Source: Pseudomonas sp. ok272 (GTDB lineage: Bacteria; Pseudomonadota; Gammaproteobacteria; Pseudomonadales; Pseudomonadaceae). From it: a stretch of DNA of 64,000 nt. Under the pieces are notes generated by a model. That model did no database searches, was not told where the DNA came from, and worked only from the letters and a program-made list of their open reading frames with translations. Shown piece after piece: positions 51,703-60,303 of the stretch. The DNA is taken from NCBI RefSeq assembly GCF_900109995.1, contig NZ_FOCB01000012.1, positions 1 through 64,000 of the forward strand, read 5' to 3'. How positions within the stretch are numbered: the first letter of the stretch is position 1; each line of letters opens with the position of its first letter. The position numbers and the translations under genes are program-made.

Positions 51703-52371
51703 ATGCAGCCTGCCAGCGCTTTTGCCGAACGCCAACCCGTCACTGCCGAGGAGGAGGCCTACAGCTTCATTCTCGAAGCCATCTGCTGCGGTCGCTACGC
51801 CAACGGTGCGCGCCTGATCGCCGACGATATCGCCGGTGAAATCGGCATGAGCCGCATGCCCGTGCGCGAAGCCTTGCGCCGCCTCGACGCCCAGGGGCTG
51901 GTGATGCTGCGCCCCAATCGCGGCGCTATCGTCAGTGGCCTGAACATTGATGAACTGCATGAGGTGTTCGAGATGCGCAGTGCCCTCGAAGGGCTGGCCA
52001 TGCGCGTGACCGTGAGCAAGATCACCGTGCGCCAGGTGGCGGCCCTGGAGCGCTTGCTCGACGAGATGGACGACTACCGCGACGAAAGCGCCGAGTGGGT
52101 GCGCCGCCATCGGGCGTTCCATGAGTACCTGTGCAACCTCAGTGGCCGGCCCCGGCTGGTCAAGCAGATTGCGGCGCTGTATTCGCTGATCGAAGCCCCC
52201 ATGCGCCTGTGGTTGCAGCACGTCGAAAAGCCCCTGAGCGCCCGCCAGGAACACGCGTTGATCCTCGATGCCCTGCGCGCCGGCGATGCGATCCGCGCTG
52301 AAGCGGTGGTGCGCGAGCACATCGAAGGCACCGTGCCGGAACTGATTGCCTTTCTCCAGGCGGATACATAG
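51703..52371 (+). CDS. GntR-family (FadR/FCD subgroup) transcriptional regulator
   Basis: A 222-residue regulator. The N-terminal winged helix (about 15-80) includes RLIADDIAGEIGMSRMPVREALRRLDAQGLV. The C-terminal FCD domain (about 90-210) has the all-helical ligand pocket with DExxEVFEMRSALEGLA-like sequence and metal-binding His residues in RRHRAFHEYLC and EHALILDALRAGD. ATG 51703 follows AAAGGTC at 6-8 nt. Next on the same strand are a polyamine-type binding protein and a gamma-glutamyltransferase, so it probably regulates uptake and breakdown of a polyamine or gamma-glutamyl compound. Confidence 0.92.
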   Translation: MQPASAFAERQPVTAEEEAYSFILEAICCGRYANGARLIADDIAGEIGMSRMPVREALRRLDAQGLVMLRPNRGAIVSGLNIDELHEVFEMRSALEGLAMRVTVSKITVRQVAALERLLDEMDDYRDESAEWVRRHRAFHEYLCNLSGRPRLVKQIAALYSLIEAPMRLWLQHVEKPLSARQEHALILDALRAGDAIRAEAVVREHIEGTVPELIAFLQADT

Positions 52372-52397
52372 AAACGGCCCTAGGGCCACCAACACAC

Positions 52398-52492
52398 CCG
52401 TGGGAGCGAGCCTGCTCGCGATAGCAATGGATCAGTAAACATTGAACGTGAATGTGCTGGCCTCATCGCGAGCGGGCTCACTCCACAAATTG
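52398..52492. repeat. Inverted REP pair
   Basis: GTGGGAGCGAGCCTGCTCGCG (52401-52421) faces CGCGAGCGGGCTCACTCCAC (about 52468-52487). It separates the GntR gene from the binding-protein gene. Confidence 0.8.
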
Positions 52493-52547
52493 AGTGCCGC
52501 GTTCCCGTCGTACCGCTCCAGCCAACCCCCTCATCAAGGAGTTCAAG

Positions 52548-53639
52548 ATGCGTTTATCCTCCCTGGCCATCGCCCTGTGCGCGGCCACCTCGCTGACTCA
52601 CGCCCAAGCCGCCGAGCCCGTGGTGAAGATGTACAACTGGTCCGACTACATTGCGCCCGATACCTTGAAGAACTTCGAGAAGGACAGCGCCATCAAGGTG
52701 CAGTACGACATCTTCGACACCAACGAAATGCTCGAAGCCAAGTTGCTGTCCGGGCACTCGGGCTATGACGTGGTGGTGCCATCCAGCCAGTTCCTGTCCA
52801 AGCAGATCCGCGCCGGGGCCTACCAGCCGTTGCAACGTGACCTGCTGGCCAACTGGAAACACCTGGACCCGCGATTGATGCAGCGCCTGGAAGCGGCCGA
52901 CCCCGGCAACCGCTATGCCATCCCGTACATGTGGGGCACGGTGGGCATCGGCTACAACGAGGAGAAAGTTCGCGCCGTGTTGGGCAAGGACGCGGTGCTG
53001 GATTCCTGGTCCATGGTCCTGGACCCCGTCAACCTGGCCAAGCTCAAGAGTTGCGGCGTGGCCTTTCTCGATGCGCCGGTGAAGATCATCCCGCAAGCCC
53101 TGTTGTACCTGGGCCTGGACCCCAACAGCACCCGGCCTGACGACTACAAGCAGGCGTCGGCGCTGCTCACCCAGCTCAAGCCTTCGGTGACCTACTTCAG
53201 TTCCTCCAAGTACACCGCCGACCTGGCGAACGGCGACATCTGCGTGGCCATCGGCTACTCGGGCGATGTGATGCAGGCCCAGACCCGCGCCAGCGAAGCC
53301 GGGAAACACATGGACATCCGCTACCTGATTCCCAAGGAAGGGGTGAACCTGTGGTTCGACATGCTGGCCGTTCCCAAGGATGCCGGCAACGTCGCCGACG
53401 CCCATAAATTGCTCGACTACCTGCTGCGCCCCGAAGTCATCGCGCCGGTCAGCGACTACGTGGGTTACGCCAACCCCAACAAGGACGCCACCGCCCTGAT
53501 GGACCCCAAGGTCAGCGGCAACCCGGGGATTTACCCGAGTGACGAGGTCATCAGCCACGCGTTCGTGTCCGCCGACTTGCCGGACAACATCCAGCGCCTG
53601 ATCACCCGGGAGTGGAACCGGATCAAGTCCGGTCAATGA
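52548..53639 (+). CDS. Periplasmic polyamine-binding protein (PotF/SpuD type)
   Basis: A 363-residue ABC-importer binding protein. After the signal peptide (MRLSSLAIALCAATSLTHAQAA) it has the family start VVKMYNWSDYIAPDTLKNFE. Later come SGYDVVVPSSQFLSKQI and IPYMWGTVGIGYNEEKV, and the GDICVAIGYSGDVMQA segment whose Asp contacts the amine in PotF. Putrescine, spermidine or a related amine is the likely ligand. No permease or ATPase gene is nearby, so it must share transporter parts encoded elsewhere. RBS AAGGAG lies 8 nt before the ATG. Confidence 0.93.
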   Translation: MRLSSLAIALCAATSLTHAQAAEPVVKMYNWSDYIAPDTLKNFEKDSAIKVQYDIFDTNEMLEAKLLSGHSGYDVVVPSSQFLSKQIRAGAYQPLQRDLLANWKHLDPRLMQRLEAADPGNRYAIPYMWGTVGIGYNEEKVRAVLGKDAVLDSWSMVLDPVNLAKLKSCGVAFLDAPVKIIPQALLYLGLDPNSTRPDDYKQASALLTQLKPSVTYFSSSKYTADLANGDICVAIGYSGDVMQAQTRASEAGKHMDIRYLIPKEGVNLWFDMLAVPKDAGNVADAHKLLDYLLRPEVIAPVSDYVGYANPNKDATALMDPKVSGNPGIYPSDEVISHAFVSADLPDNIQRLITREWNRIKSGQ

Positions 53640-53671
53640 ATGGAAGGCTGTCCACCGGGATGCGATGACCC

Positions 53672-53704
53672 ACTCGTGGCGAGCGAGCGTGCTCGCCACG
53701 GGGT
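53672..53704. repeat. REP palindrome
   Basis: CGTGGCGAGCGAGCGTGCTCGCCACGG forms one hairpin in the 125-bp gap before the gamma-glutamyltransferase gene. Confidence 0.75.
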
Positions 53705-53764
53705 GTTGCGGTCTTGAGTGAACAGCGTCCAACCCATGAATAAGCGTTTTGACGAGTGTTGAGC

Positions 53765-55375
53765 ATGTTGAGTTTTTCTGCCCACGAGTATCCCTATCCC
53801 TCGCAGCGCCAGAGCGTGTTCGCCCGGCGCGGCATGGTCGCGGCCTCCCAACCGCTGGCCGCCGAGGCCGGCATCGAGATCATGCGCCAGGGCGGCAACG
53901 CGATCGATGCGGCGATTGCCACCGCGGCGGCCCTGACGGTGGTCGAACCCACCGGCTGCGGCCTGGGCGGTGATGCGTTTGCCCTGGTCTGGACCCAGGG
54001 CCAGTTGCATGGCCTCAATGGCAACGGCCATGCGCCGGCCGCCTTGAGCATCGACGCCGTGCAGGGCGCCGGTCACGGCAAAATGCCGACCTACGGCTGG
54101 ACGCCTGTGACCGTGCCGGGCTGTCCCTCGGCCTGGGCCGAGTTATCCAAGCGTTTTGGCAAGTTGCCCTTTGCCCAGCTGTTGCAGCCGGCCATCAGCC
54201 TGGCGCGCGACGGCTTCCCGGTGTCGCCGGTGGTCGCCCATCAATGGCAGGTGGCCCTGGAGGAGTTCAGCCCCCATCGCGACGCAGTGCTTGAGCCGTG
54301 GTTCGACACGTTCCTGATCGAGGGGCGTGCCCCCAAGGCCGGGGAACTGTTCCGCAACCCGGCCCAGGCCCGGACCCTGGAAGAACTGGCCGATAGCGCC
54401 TGCGAAAGCTTCTACCGTGGCGCACTGGCCGAGCGTCTAGACAGCCACTCCCGCGCCACGGGCGGCTACCTGCGCGCCAGCGACCTGAAGGACTACCGCG
54501 CCCAGTGGGTGGAGCCGATCAGCATCAACTACCGCGGCTACGACGTGTGGGAGATTCCCCCGAGCGGCCAAGGCCTGGTGGCGCTGATGACCTTGAGCAT
54601 CCTCAAGGGCATGGACTTCGATCACCGCGACAGCCAGCTCACCTGGCACCGCCAACTGGAAGCGATGAAGCTGGCCTACAGCGACGGCTTGCACTACATC
54701 ACCGACCCGCTGCACATGCGCGTGGCGGTGGCCGACCTGCTCAGCGAGGCCTACAGCACGCGGCGCCGGGAACAGATCGGCGAACGCGCCCAACCGCCAC
54801 AGCATGGCGACCCCCACGCCAGCGGCACGGTGTACCTGGCCACGGCGGACGCCGAAGGCAACATGGTGTCGTTCATCCAGAGCAACTACCACGGCTTCGG
54901 CTCGGGCGTGGTGCTGCCCGACAGCGGTATCGCCCTGCAGAACCGAGGGGAGGAGTTCAGCCTCGACCCCTGCCATGCCAACTGCCTGGCCCCGGGCAAG
55001 AAGACCTTCCATACCATCATCCCGGGGTTCCTCAGTCGCGCTGGCGAGCCGGTCGGCCCATTCGGCGTCATGGGCGGCTATATGCAGCCGCAGGGGCATG
55101 TGCAGATGGTCATGAACCTGGTGGACTTCGGCCTTAACCCACAAGCGGCCCTCGATGCACCGCGCTGGCAGTGGCTGGGCGGGATGAAGGTGGGCATCGA
55201 ACAGGGCGCCTCACGGGACTTGGCCAACGCCTTGGCCCGACGCGGGCATCAGGTGGAGATCGCCAGCGACCTGACGGACTACGGACGCGGGCAAATCATC
55301 ATTCGCGACCCGGTCAGCGGCGTGTTGTGTGGCGGCACGGAGCCGCGGGCTGATTCACATATCGCGGTGTGGTGA
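53765..55375 (+). CDS. Gamma-glutamyltransferase family protein (Ntn hydrolase)
   Basis: A 536-residue gamma-glutamyltransferase-fold protein. There is no signal peptide, so it is cytoplasmic. Early motifs are RGMVAASQPLAAEAGIEIM, NAIDAAIATAAALTVVEPTGCGLGGDAF. The autocatalytic Thr is in HASGTVYLATADAEGNMVSF, followed by GSGVVLPDSGIALQNRG. The usual longer GGT catalytic threonine context (TTHY) is replaced by GTVYL, as in acylase/oxamate-amidohydrolase-like relatives, so true glutathione activity is uncertain. The neighbouring polyamine-binding protein suggests gamma-glutamyl or amide cleavage. Confidence 0.88.
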   Translation: MLSFSAHEYPYPSQRQSVFARRGMVAASQPLAAEAGIEIMRQGGNAIDAAIATAAALTVVEPTGCGLGGDAFALVWTQGQLHGLNGNGHAPAALSIDAVQGAGHGKMPTYGWTPVTVPGCPSAWAELSKRFGKLPFAQLLQPAISLARDGFPVSPVVAHQWQVALEEFSPHRDAVLEPWFDTFLIEGRAPKAGELFRNPAQARTLEELADSACESFYRGALAERLDSHSRATGGYLRASDLKDYRAQWVEPISINYRGYDVWEIPPSGQGLVALMTLSILKGMDFDHRDSQLTWHRQLEAMKLAYSDGLHYITDPLHMRVAVADLLSEAYSTRRREQIGERAQPPQHGDPHASGTVYLATADAEGNMVSFIQSNYHGFGSGVVLPDSGIALQNRGEEFSLDPCHANCLAPGKKTFHTIIPGFLSRAGEPVGPFGVMGGYMQPQGHVQMVMNLVDFGLNPQAALDAPRWQWLGGMKVGIEQGASRDLANALARRGHQVEIASDLTDYGRGQIIIRDPVSGVLCGGTEPRADSHIAVW

Positions 55376-55445
55376 GGAGGTAGCACAGCATTGAGCGCCG
55401 CCACGCGCACCCAGCAACCGGATCACACAGACCTGCCATCAGCGA

Positions 55446-55478
55446 CAACGCCCCTTCGACAGGGGCGTTGTTCATTAG
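55446..55478 (+). terminator. Terminator after the gamma-glutamyltransferase gene
   Basis: CAACGCCCCT-TCGAC-AGGGGCGTTG followed by TTCATT. The 10-bp perfect stem about 70 nt past the stop can serve both this gene and the convergent MFS gene. Confidence 0.75.
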
Positions 55479-55512
55479 GTAGCGAGGAGTCCTGACACGC
55501 GCTGCTTCGAAC

Positions 55513-56850
55513 TCAATGCGCGGCAACGGCCTGCGCGGGCTGTGCACCCGGTTGCGTACGAATGATCATGAGTCCTGACGCCGCAATGACCAGGGGCACG
55601 ACCAGCGCCATGTAATAGCCCGCCGGGCCGCCGTGTTCGAGAAACCAACCGCCACTGGCCGAGCCGATAATGGCCCCGACTCGACCCAGGGCAATCGCCC
55701 AGCCGGTCGCGGTGGCACGCAAGGCCGTGGGGTAGGCCTGGGCAACCATGTAGTTCAAGACGATTTGTTGACCACCAATACCCAAGCCCGCACAGCCGGC
55801 GAGGATGAACACCAGTGTCCAGTTGTCGCCGCTGTTGGCCAGTCCGAGGCACAGGACAATGCCGAAAAGGAACAGGGCGAGCAGCAATAGCCGGGTGTTG
55901 ACCTTCGGCAACATGATCGACAGGGGAATGGCGCACAGGACAAATACCGCATTGACCGCAACGGTTCCCATGGGTGCTTGGTCCACGGGCAGCCCGGTGG
56001 CCTTGAGCACGGTGGGCAGCCAGGACAGGAACATGAACCAGGCCACCCAGTTGAACAGGTAGATGGTCCAGATGCCCACGGTATTGCGCGCGAGTCCGCC
56101 GCGGAACAGGGAGGTCACGCGGGTTTTTACATCCATCTCCGGGACACTGAACGTGCTGTTGGCCGGTAGTGGGCTGTGGGTGATGGCTGTGACGATGTGC
56201 TCGATCTTGTGCCGACTGGCCACAGGGCGGTGCCGGGTTAAAAAGTACAACGACTCCGGCAGGGCAACTATCAGGACCACCATCAGCAGCAGTGGGACGA
56301 TACCGCCGACGGCAAAGATGCCTTGCCAGCCAATGGTGGGCAGCATTTTGGCGGCCAACAGGCCCCCAAGGATGGCACCGGCCGGTAGCCCGAGCAAAAC
56401 GGTGGTCATGATCGTGCCACGGTGTTTCGCGCTGCCGTATTCGGCCGCCAGGGAAAGGACCACGGGTGTCGCCCCGCCCATTCCGAGCCCGGCAATAAAT
56501 CGCAGCACCAGGATCTGGTCCGTGGTCTGAGCAAATGCCGTCGCCAGGGACGCGAGACCAAACAAGGCCACCGAGCCGATAATCACAGGCCTGCGGCCAA
56601 ATTTATCGCCCATCAAGCCCATCGTCATGGCGCCGAGCACCATGCCGACGATGCCGGCGGTCAGGATCGGGGCTAACGCCCCAGGGCCCAGTCCGAATGC
56701 CTGGGTGATCGAGGGACCGGTGAAGGCAATCGCCTGGGTATCAAATCCGTCGAGGATGGCGACCAGGAAACACAAGCCAAAGACTCGCCACTGAAAAGCG
56801 CTTAATCGAGTCCTGTCGATTAGCTCGGGTATGGAATAGTGAGTACTCAT
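55513..56850 (-). CDS. MFS transporter, aromatic acid:H+ symporter (AAHS) family
   Basis: A 445-residue, twelve-helix importer. AAHS hallmarks are FLVAILDGFDTQAIAFTGP in helix 1, MGLMGDKFGRRPVIIGS (motif A) and ESLYFLTRHRP in the central loop. Such proteins bring in benzoate-, hydroxybenzoate- or vanillate-like acids with protons. ATG 56850 follows GGAG by 5 nt, which is why it is preferred to the upstream in-frame start at 56871. No aromatic catabolic gene lies next to it, so the substrate is not predicted further. Confidence 0.92.
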   Translation of the reverse strand: MSTHYSIPELIDRTRLSAFQWRVFGLCFLVAILDGFDTQAIAFTGPSITQAFGLGPGALAPILTAGIVGMVLGAMTMGLMGDKFGRRPVIIGSVALFGLASLATAFAQTTDQILVLRFIAGLGMGGATPVVLSLAAEYGSAKHRGTIMTTVLLGLPAGAILGGLLAAKMLPTIGWQGIFAVGGIVPLLLMVVLIVALPESLYFLTRHRPVASRHKIEHIVTAITHSPLPANSTFSVPEMDVKTRVTSLFRGGLARNTVGIWTIYLFNWVAWFMFLSWLPTVLKATGLPVDQAPMGTVAVNAVFVLCAIPLSIMLPKVNTRLLLLALFLFGIVLCLGLANSGDNWTLVFILAGCAGLGIGGQQIVLNYMVAQAYPTALRATATGWAIALGRVGAIIGSASGGWFLEHGGPAGYYMALVVPLVIAASGLMIIRTQPGAQPAQAVAAH

Positions 56851-57773
56851 GGACGCTCCGATCAAAGGCATTTTTTATCGTTTTTGTGCGCAGGCAAAGC
56901 CCGCAGCGTCACAAGCTAAGTTGGATGCTTGCCTGGGTCTAATATCGTTTTGGTGCGCTACGATACCTGGGAGGTATGGCTCACTTACTGCTCCTTGTGG
57001 GAGCGAGATCGGCTTGCCGGCGAAGGCGGCCTATGCGGGTGGTGTACATATCCGTTGCTGCGGTAACGGCTGCTGATGGTTTTGCCCTTACGGCGAGTCC
57101 CTTTTGGCAAACGCCGGAGTGCCGGCCCAGCCCAAAGGAACCAAAAGGTCTCGCCCCGAGCGTTCGGCCCCTCGCTCAGCCTACCGAAGGGGCGGGTGGA
57201 TCAAGAGCTGCAGGCGAGCTACCGCTCGGCCTGTTGAGTGGTGAAGGGCAGGGTGGGGTGGCTGGGAGTCTGGTGGTGGTTTTGCTTTTGGTGGGAGCAA
57301 CCGTCTTAGCCATGCCGCTCGTCACCGCCATCGCGAGCAGGAACCTGGGTTGAGCCCGTAGGAGCGAGGCTTGCCCGCGAACCGGCCAGCCCATTCAACA
57401 TCGATGTTGTCAGGCTTACCGCCTTCGCGGGCAAGCCTCGCTCCTACAAGGAATTGAGCTGCTCCCCGGATGTGTGTTCGCCGTGGACCAGGATGGGGCT
57501 CGCCCGCGAAGAGGTCGGCACAGTCAACATCATCATTGACGGACCCACCGCTTTCGCGAGCGGGCTCGCTCCCACGGGGATCCGTGTCGAGCGCCGGATT
57601 TACATTCGCTGAGGACCCGCGTGGGAGCGGGCTTGCTCGCGAAAACAGAGTGTCAGTCACCATCGATGTCGACTGACAGCCCCCGTTCGCGAGCAGGCTC
57701 GCTCCCACCGGTTGGGTGTTTTAGCTGGTCGGGATGAACCTGTCGCAGGTTCCTTTTGATCGGCTGAAAACGC
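56851..57773. repeat. Large repeat cluster
   Basis: The 923-bp gap holds a REP at 56998-57026. A widespread Pseudomonas-type repeat follows (57095-57235, CCCTTTTGGCAAACGCCGGA, AAGGAACCAAAAGGTCTCGCC, CGAAGGGGCGGGTGG). A full composite block comes next (57295-57490). REP pairs at 57490-57720 closely match 8480-8640. The composite block has the empty target of the 145-bp element at about 57425-57446. No gene is supported despite several open frames. Confidence 0.85.
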
Positions 57774-59099
57774 TTAGGCGTTGGCGCGGATGCAGGTGCG
57801 CAACGCTTCGACCAAGCTTTCCAGCTCGTCTACAGTGGCATCGAACGGCGGTGCAAAGACGGCTTGATCCCCCGACCAGCGCAAGTAGTAGCCTGCTTCG
57901 TAGAGTGCCTCGGTGATGCGGTGTCCGCGAATCCCTGGCTGTCCTGGGATGCTGGCGAATTCGACGCTGCCGGAGAAGCCGATGTTGCGGATGTCGATGA
58001 CATTCGGCTCGTCTTTCAGGGAGTGCAGCAATGCCTGGAACACCTGCTCCTTCTCGCGCACCTTATCGGCGACGCCTTCGCTGGAAAACACCTCCAACGC
58101 CGCGAGGCCAGCGGCCACCGCCACCGGGTGGGCGGAATAGGTATAGCCGTGGAACACGTTGTTGGTGAACTCCGGTTGGTCCATGAAGGTGTTGTAGATC
58201 TCGCTGGACATAATGACCCCACCGAGCGGCTGGGTGCCGTTGGTGACGGTCTTGGCGAAGGTGATCATGTCCGGGACCACGCCAAAGCGCTGTGCCGCAA
58301 AGTTGGCCCCCATGCGCCCGAAACCGCAGATCACTTCGTCGAAGATCAGCAGGATGCCATGCCGGGTGCAGATGTCGCGCAGGCGTTGCAGGTAGCCTAC
58401 CGGCGGCACGAGTACACCGGTGGAGCCAGCCATGGGCTCGACGATCACGGCCGCGATGTTGGACGCATCGTGCAGCGCCACCAAACGCTCGAGATCGTCG
58501 GCCAGGTGCGCGCCCCAGGTGGGTTGTCCCTGGGTGAAGGCCATGTGCTCGTGGCTGTAGGTGTGCGGCAGGTGATCGACGCCCGGCAGGGTCAGGGTCG
58601 AGAACATCTTGCGGTTGCCGACCATCCCACCGACCGATATGCCGCCAAACCCCACGCCATGGTAACCGCGCTCGCGGCCAATCATGCGAGTCCGTCCGGC
58701 GTTGCCTTTGAGGCGGTGATAACCCAGCGCGAGCTTCAGCGCGCTGTCGACCGCATCGGATCCGCCCGTGGTGTAGAACACGTGATTGAGAGGGTCCGGG
58801 GCAAGCGCGGCGATTTTCTCGGTCAGGGTGAACGCTGCTGGATGGCTCATGTAGAACGCCGAGACATAGTCCAGTTGGGCCACCTGCTTCTGTACCGCTT
58901 CAACGATTTTCGGATGGCCATGCCCCATGCCGGAACACCACAGGCCTGAGAAACCATCGAATACCTTTTTGCCATCGCTGGTGTGCAGGTAGCTGCCTTG
59001 GGCACCGACGATCAGGCGTGGCTTGAGCTTGAACAGGGGATTGGGGGTGAAGCCGATGAAGTAAGAGTTCAGTTGTGCTTGGGTCAGTGGGGTATTCAT
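57774..59099 (-). CDS. Class III PLP aminotransferase, probable omega-amino acid:pyruvate type
   Basis: A 441-residue fold-type I aminotransferase. PLP-site features are GGSDAVDSALKLAL, the Asp of LLIFDEVICGFGRMG and the Schiff-base Lys in MITFAKTVTNGTQPLGG; the dimer phosphate loop is near FTNNVFHGYTYSAHP. Its N-terminal FKLKPRLIVGAQGSYLHTSDGKKVFDGFSGLWC matches omega-amino acid transaminases that use beta-alanine or similar amines with pyruvate. It is divergent from an ABC importer for small amino acids. The likely regulator is the MocR protein at 62469. Confidence 0.94.
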   Translation of the reverse strand: MNTPLTQAQLNSYFIGFTPNPLFKLKPRLIVGAQGSYLHTSDGKKVFDGFSGLWCSGMGHGHPKIVEAVQKQVAQLDYVSAFYMSHPAAFTLTEKIAALAPDPLNHVFYTTGGSDAVDSALKLALGYHRLKGNAGRTRMIGRERGYHGVGFGGISVGGMVGNRKMFSTLTLPGVDHLPHTYSHEHMAFTQGQPTWGAHLADDLERLVALHDASNIAAVIVEPMAGSTGVLVPPVGYLQRLRDICTRHGILLIFDEVICGFGRMGANFAAQRFGVVPDMITFAKTVTNGTQPLGGVIMSSEIYNTFMDQPEFTNNVFHGYTYSAHPVAVAAGLAALEVFSSEGVADKVREKEQVFQALLHSLKDEPNVIDIRNIGFSGSVEFASIPGQPGIRGHRITEALYEAGYYLRWSGDQAVFAPPFDATVDELESLVEALRTCIRANA

Positions 59100-59163
59100 G
59101 GCGCGTTCCTCCGGGATTCATGGTCGTGGACGCAGAGAAGCTAACCAAGCCCGCAATGGGTGC

Positions 59164-59177
59164 ATAGAGCCACTTTT
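59164..59177 (+). promoter_or_regulatory. Operator candidate, arm 1 (aminotransferase side)
   Basis: ATAGAGCCACTTTT, the exact reverse complement of 59285-59298. It lies 65 bp upstream of the aminotransferase start. Confidence 0.6.
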
Positions 59178-59284
59178 GCTGACTGGCTAGGGCCATCCAG
59201 CATCCGCGCCGCCCCGTATCAGTACGCGGGATAGCGGGTCGCGCGCGGTTCTGGGGGCTTTCCAATTGGCTATACGCAGACCGA

Positions 59285-59298
59285 AAAAGTGGCTCTAT
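59285..59298 (-). promoter_or_regulatory. Operator candidate, arm 2 (importer side)
   Basis: AAAAGTGGCTCTAT, the exact reverse complement of 59164-59177. It lies 75 bp upstream of the binding-protein start, so both divergent promoters meet the same site in the same relative orientation. Confidence 0.6.
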
Positions 59299-59373
59299 TG
59301 CCCAGCGCCCATGACTCTTATTGTCCATCCCAGACAAACCACAACGTGCCTTTAACGAGCTTGGAGAAAAACA

Positions 59374-60252
59374 ATGAAAACGAAGCTGCAGAAAGCCAAA
59401 GGCTTGGTGAGCGTGACCCTTGCTGTGATTGCAACGCTAGGCACACTGAGTGCTCGGGCGGACCTCGAACAGATCAAGGCACGCGGTTACATGACCGTCG
59501 CGACAGAGGACGACTACGCGCCCTACAACTTTGTCGTCAACGGCAAGCCTGAGGGCTTTCACAACGAGTTGCTCATTGATCTCAAGGCGTTCGCCAAGGC
59601 GAAAGGCTTTGATGTGCGCCAGGAAATCCTGCCTTGGACCGGGTTGTTGGCGTCGGTTTCCGCGGGTCAATATGACGTCGCCTTCACGGGCGCCATCGTC
59701 ACCGATGACCGTTTACGGGTGTTCGATTTTGCCCCTCCGTTCGCCACCGCCCAGCATTACTTCGTCAAGCTCAAGCGCGACAACGGCATCACCCAGGACA
59801 TCAAGAGCCTGTGCGGCAAGCCGGTGGGCGTGCAGGGCGGCAGTTCCTTTGAAGCGCGCTTGCCAGAGCTGGTCAACATGCTCAAGGGCGCCGGCTGTGA
59901 TATCGGCCAAGTGGTCAAGTACCAGACCTATCCGGAAGCCTACGCAGACCTTGCCAACGGTCGGGTCGAATACGTCATCAACTCGCTGATTGGGGTGAAC
60001 GACCTGATCAAAGTGCGCGGCAACCTTTTCGAGAAAGGGTTTGCGGTGACCGCCGGCGGCTTCAACGCGTGGCCGGTGTCAAAAAACAACCCGCAAGTGC
60101 TGCAGTTCTACACCCAGTTCATGGATACGGTTCGCCAGAATGGCCGACTGGCCGCGCTGCAAACCAAATGGTTTGGCGAGTCCTTTGCCGATTTGCCTAC
60201 CGGGCCCATTACCAGCGTCGACCAGTTCCATGAGCTGGCGGGCATCCAGTAA
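59374..60252 (+). CDS. Periplasmic amino-acid-binding protein (family 3)
   Basis: A 292-residue SBP_bac_3 protein with a signal peptide (about 1-29, ending TLSARA) and the domain pattern GYMTVATEDDYAPYNFVVNGKPEGF, DVAFTGAIVTDDRLRVFDFA and YQTYPEAYADLANGRVEYVI. The binding-site Asp/Arg of typical amino-acid receptors are replaced in part: EDDYAPYNF at the start keeps an acidic residue, and DRLRVFDF keeps Arg. It delivers an amino acid, perhaps an omega-amino acid such as beta-alanine, to the two permeases that follow. It is the first gene of the importer operon. Confidence 0.94.
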   Translation: MKTKLQKAKGLVSVTLAVIATLGTLSARADLEQIKARGYMTVATEDDYAPYNFVVNGKPEGFHNELLIDLKAFAKAKGFDVRQEILPWTGLLASVSAGQYDVAFTGAIVTDDRLRVFDFAPPFATAQHYFVKLKRDNGITQDIKSLCGKPVGVQGGSSFEARLPELVNMLKGAGCDIGQVVKYQTYPEAYADLANGRVEYVINSLIGVNDLIKVRGNLFEKGFAVTAGGFNAWPVSKNNPQVLQFYTQFMDTVRQNGRLAALQTKWFGESFADLPTGPITSVDQFHELAGIQ

Positions 60253-60303
60253 CGCGTTTCCCACGTCACGTTCGATTCTTGTGTGCTTGTGTGGAGGCGC
60301 TTC

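Larger units (their letters stand above)
59100..59373. promoter_or_regulatory. Divergent promoter region aminotransferase / ABC importer
   Basis: The 274-bp gap contains a 14-bp perfect inverted repeat whose arms are ATAGAGCCACTTTT (59164-59177) and AAAAGTGGCTCTAT (59285-59298), 107 bp apart. The arms are 65 and 75 bp from the two start codons. They are the strongest operator candidates of the region. GC-rich sequence lies between the arms. Confidence 0.7.

Noticed and set aside
56976..57353. 125-codon frame containing PFWQTPECRPSPKEPKG
   Set aside because: This is translation of a widespread Pseudomonas non-coding repeat; start and ribosome site are lacking.
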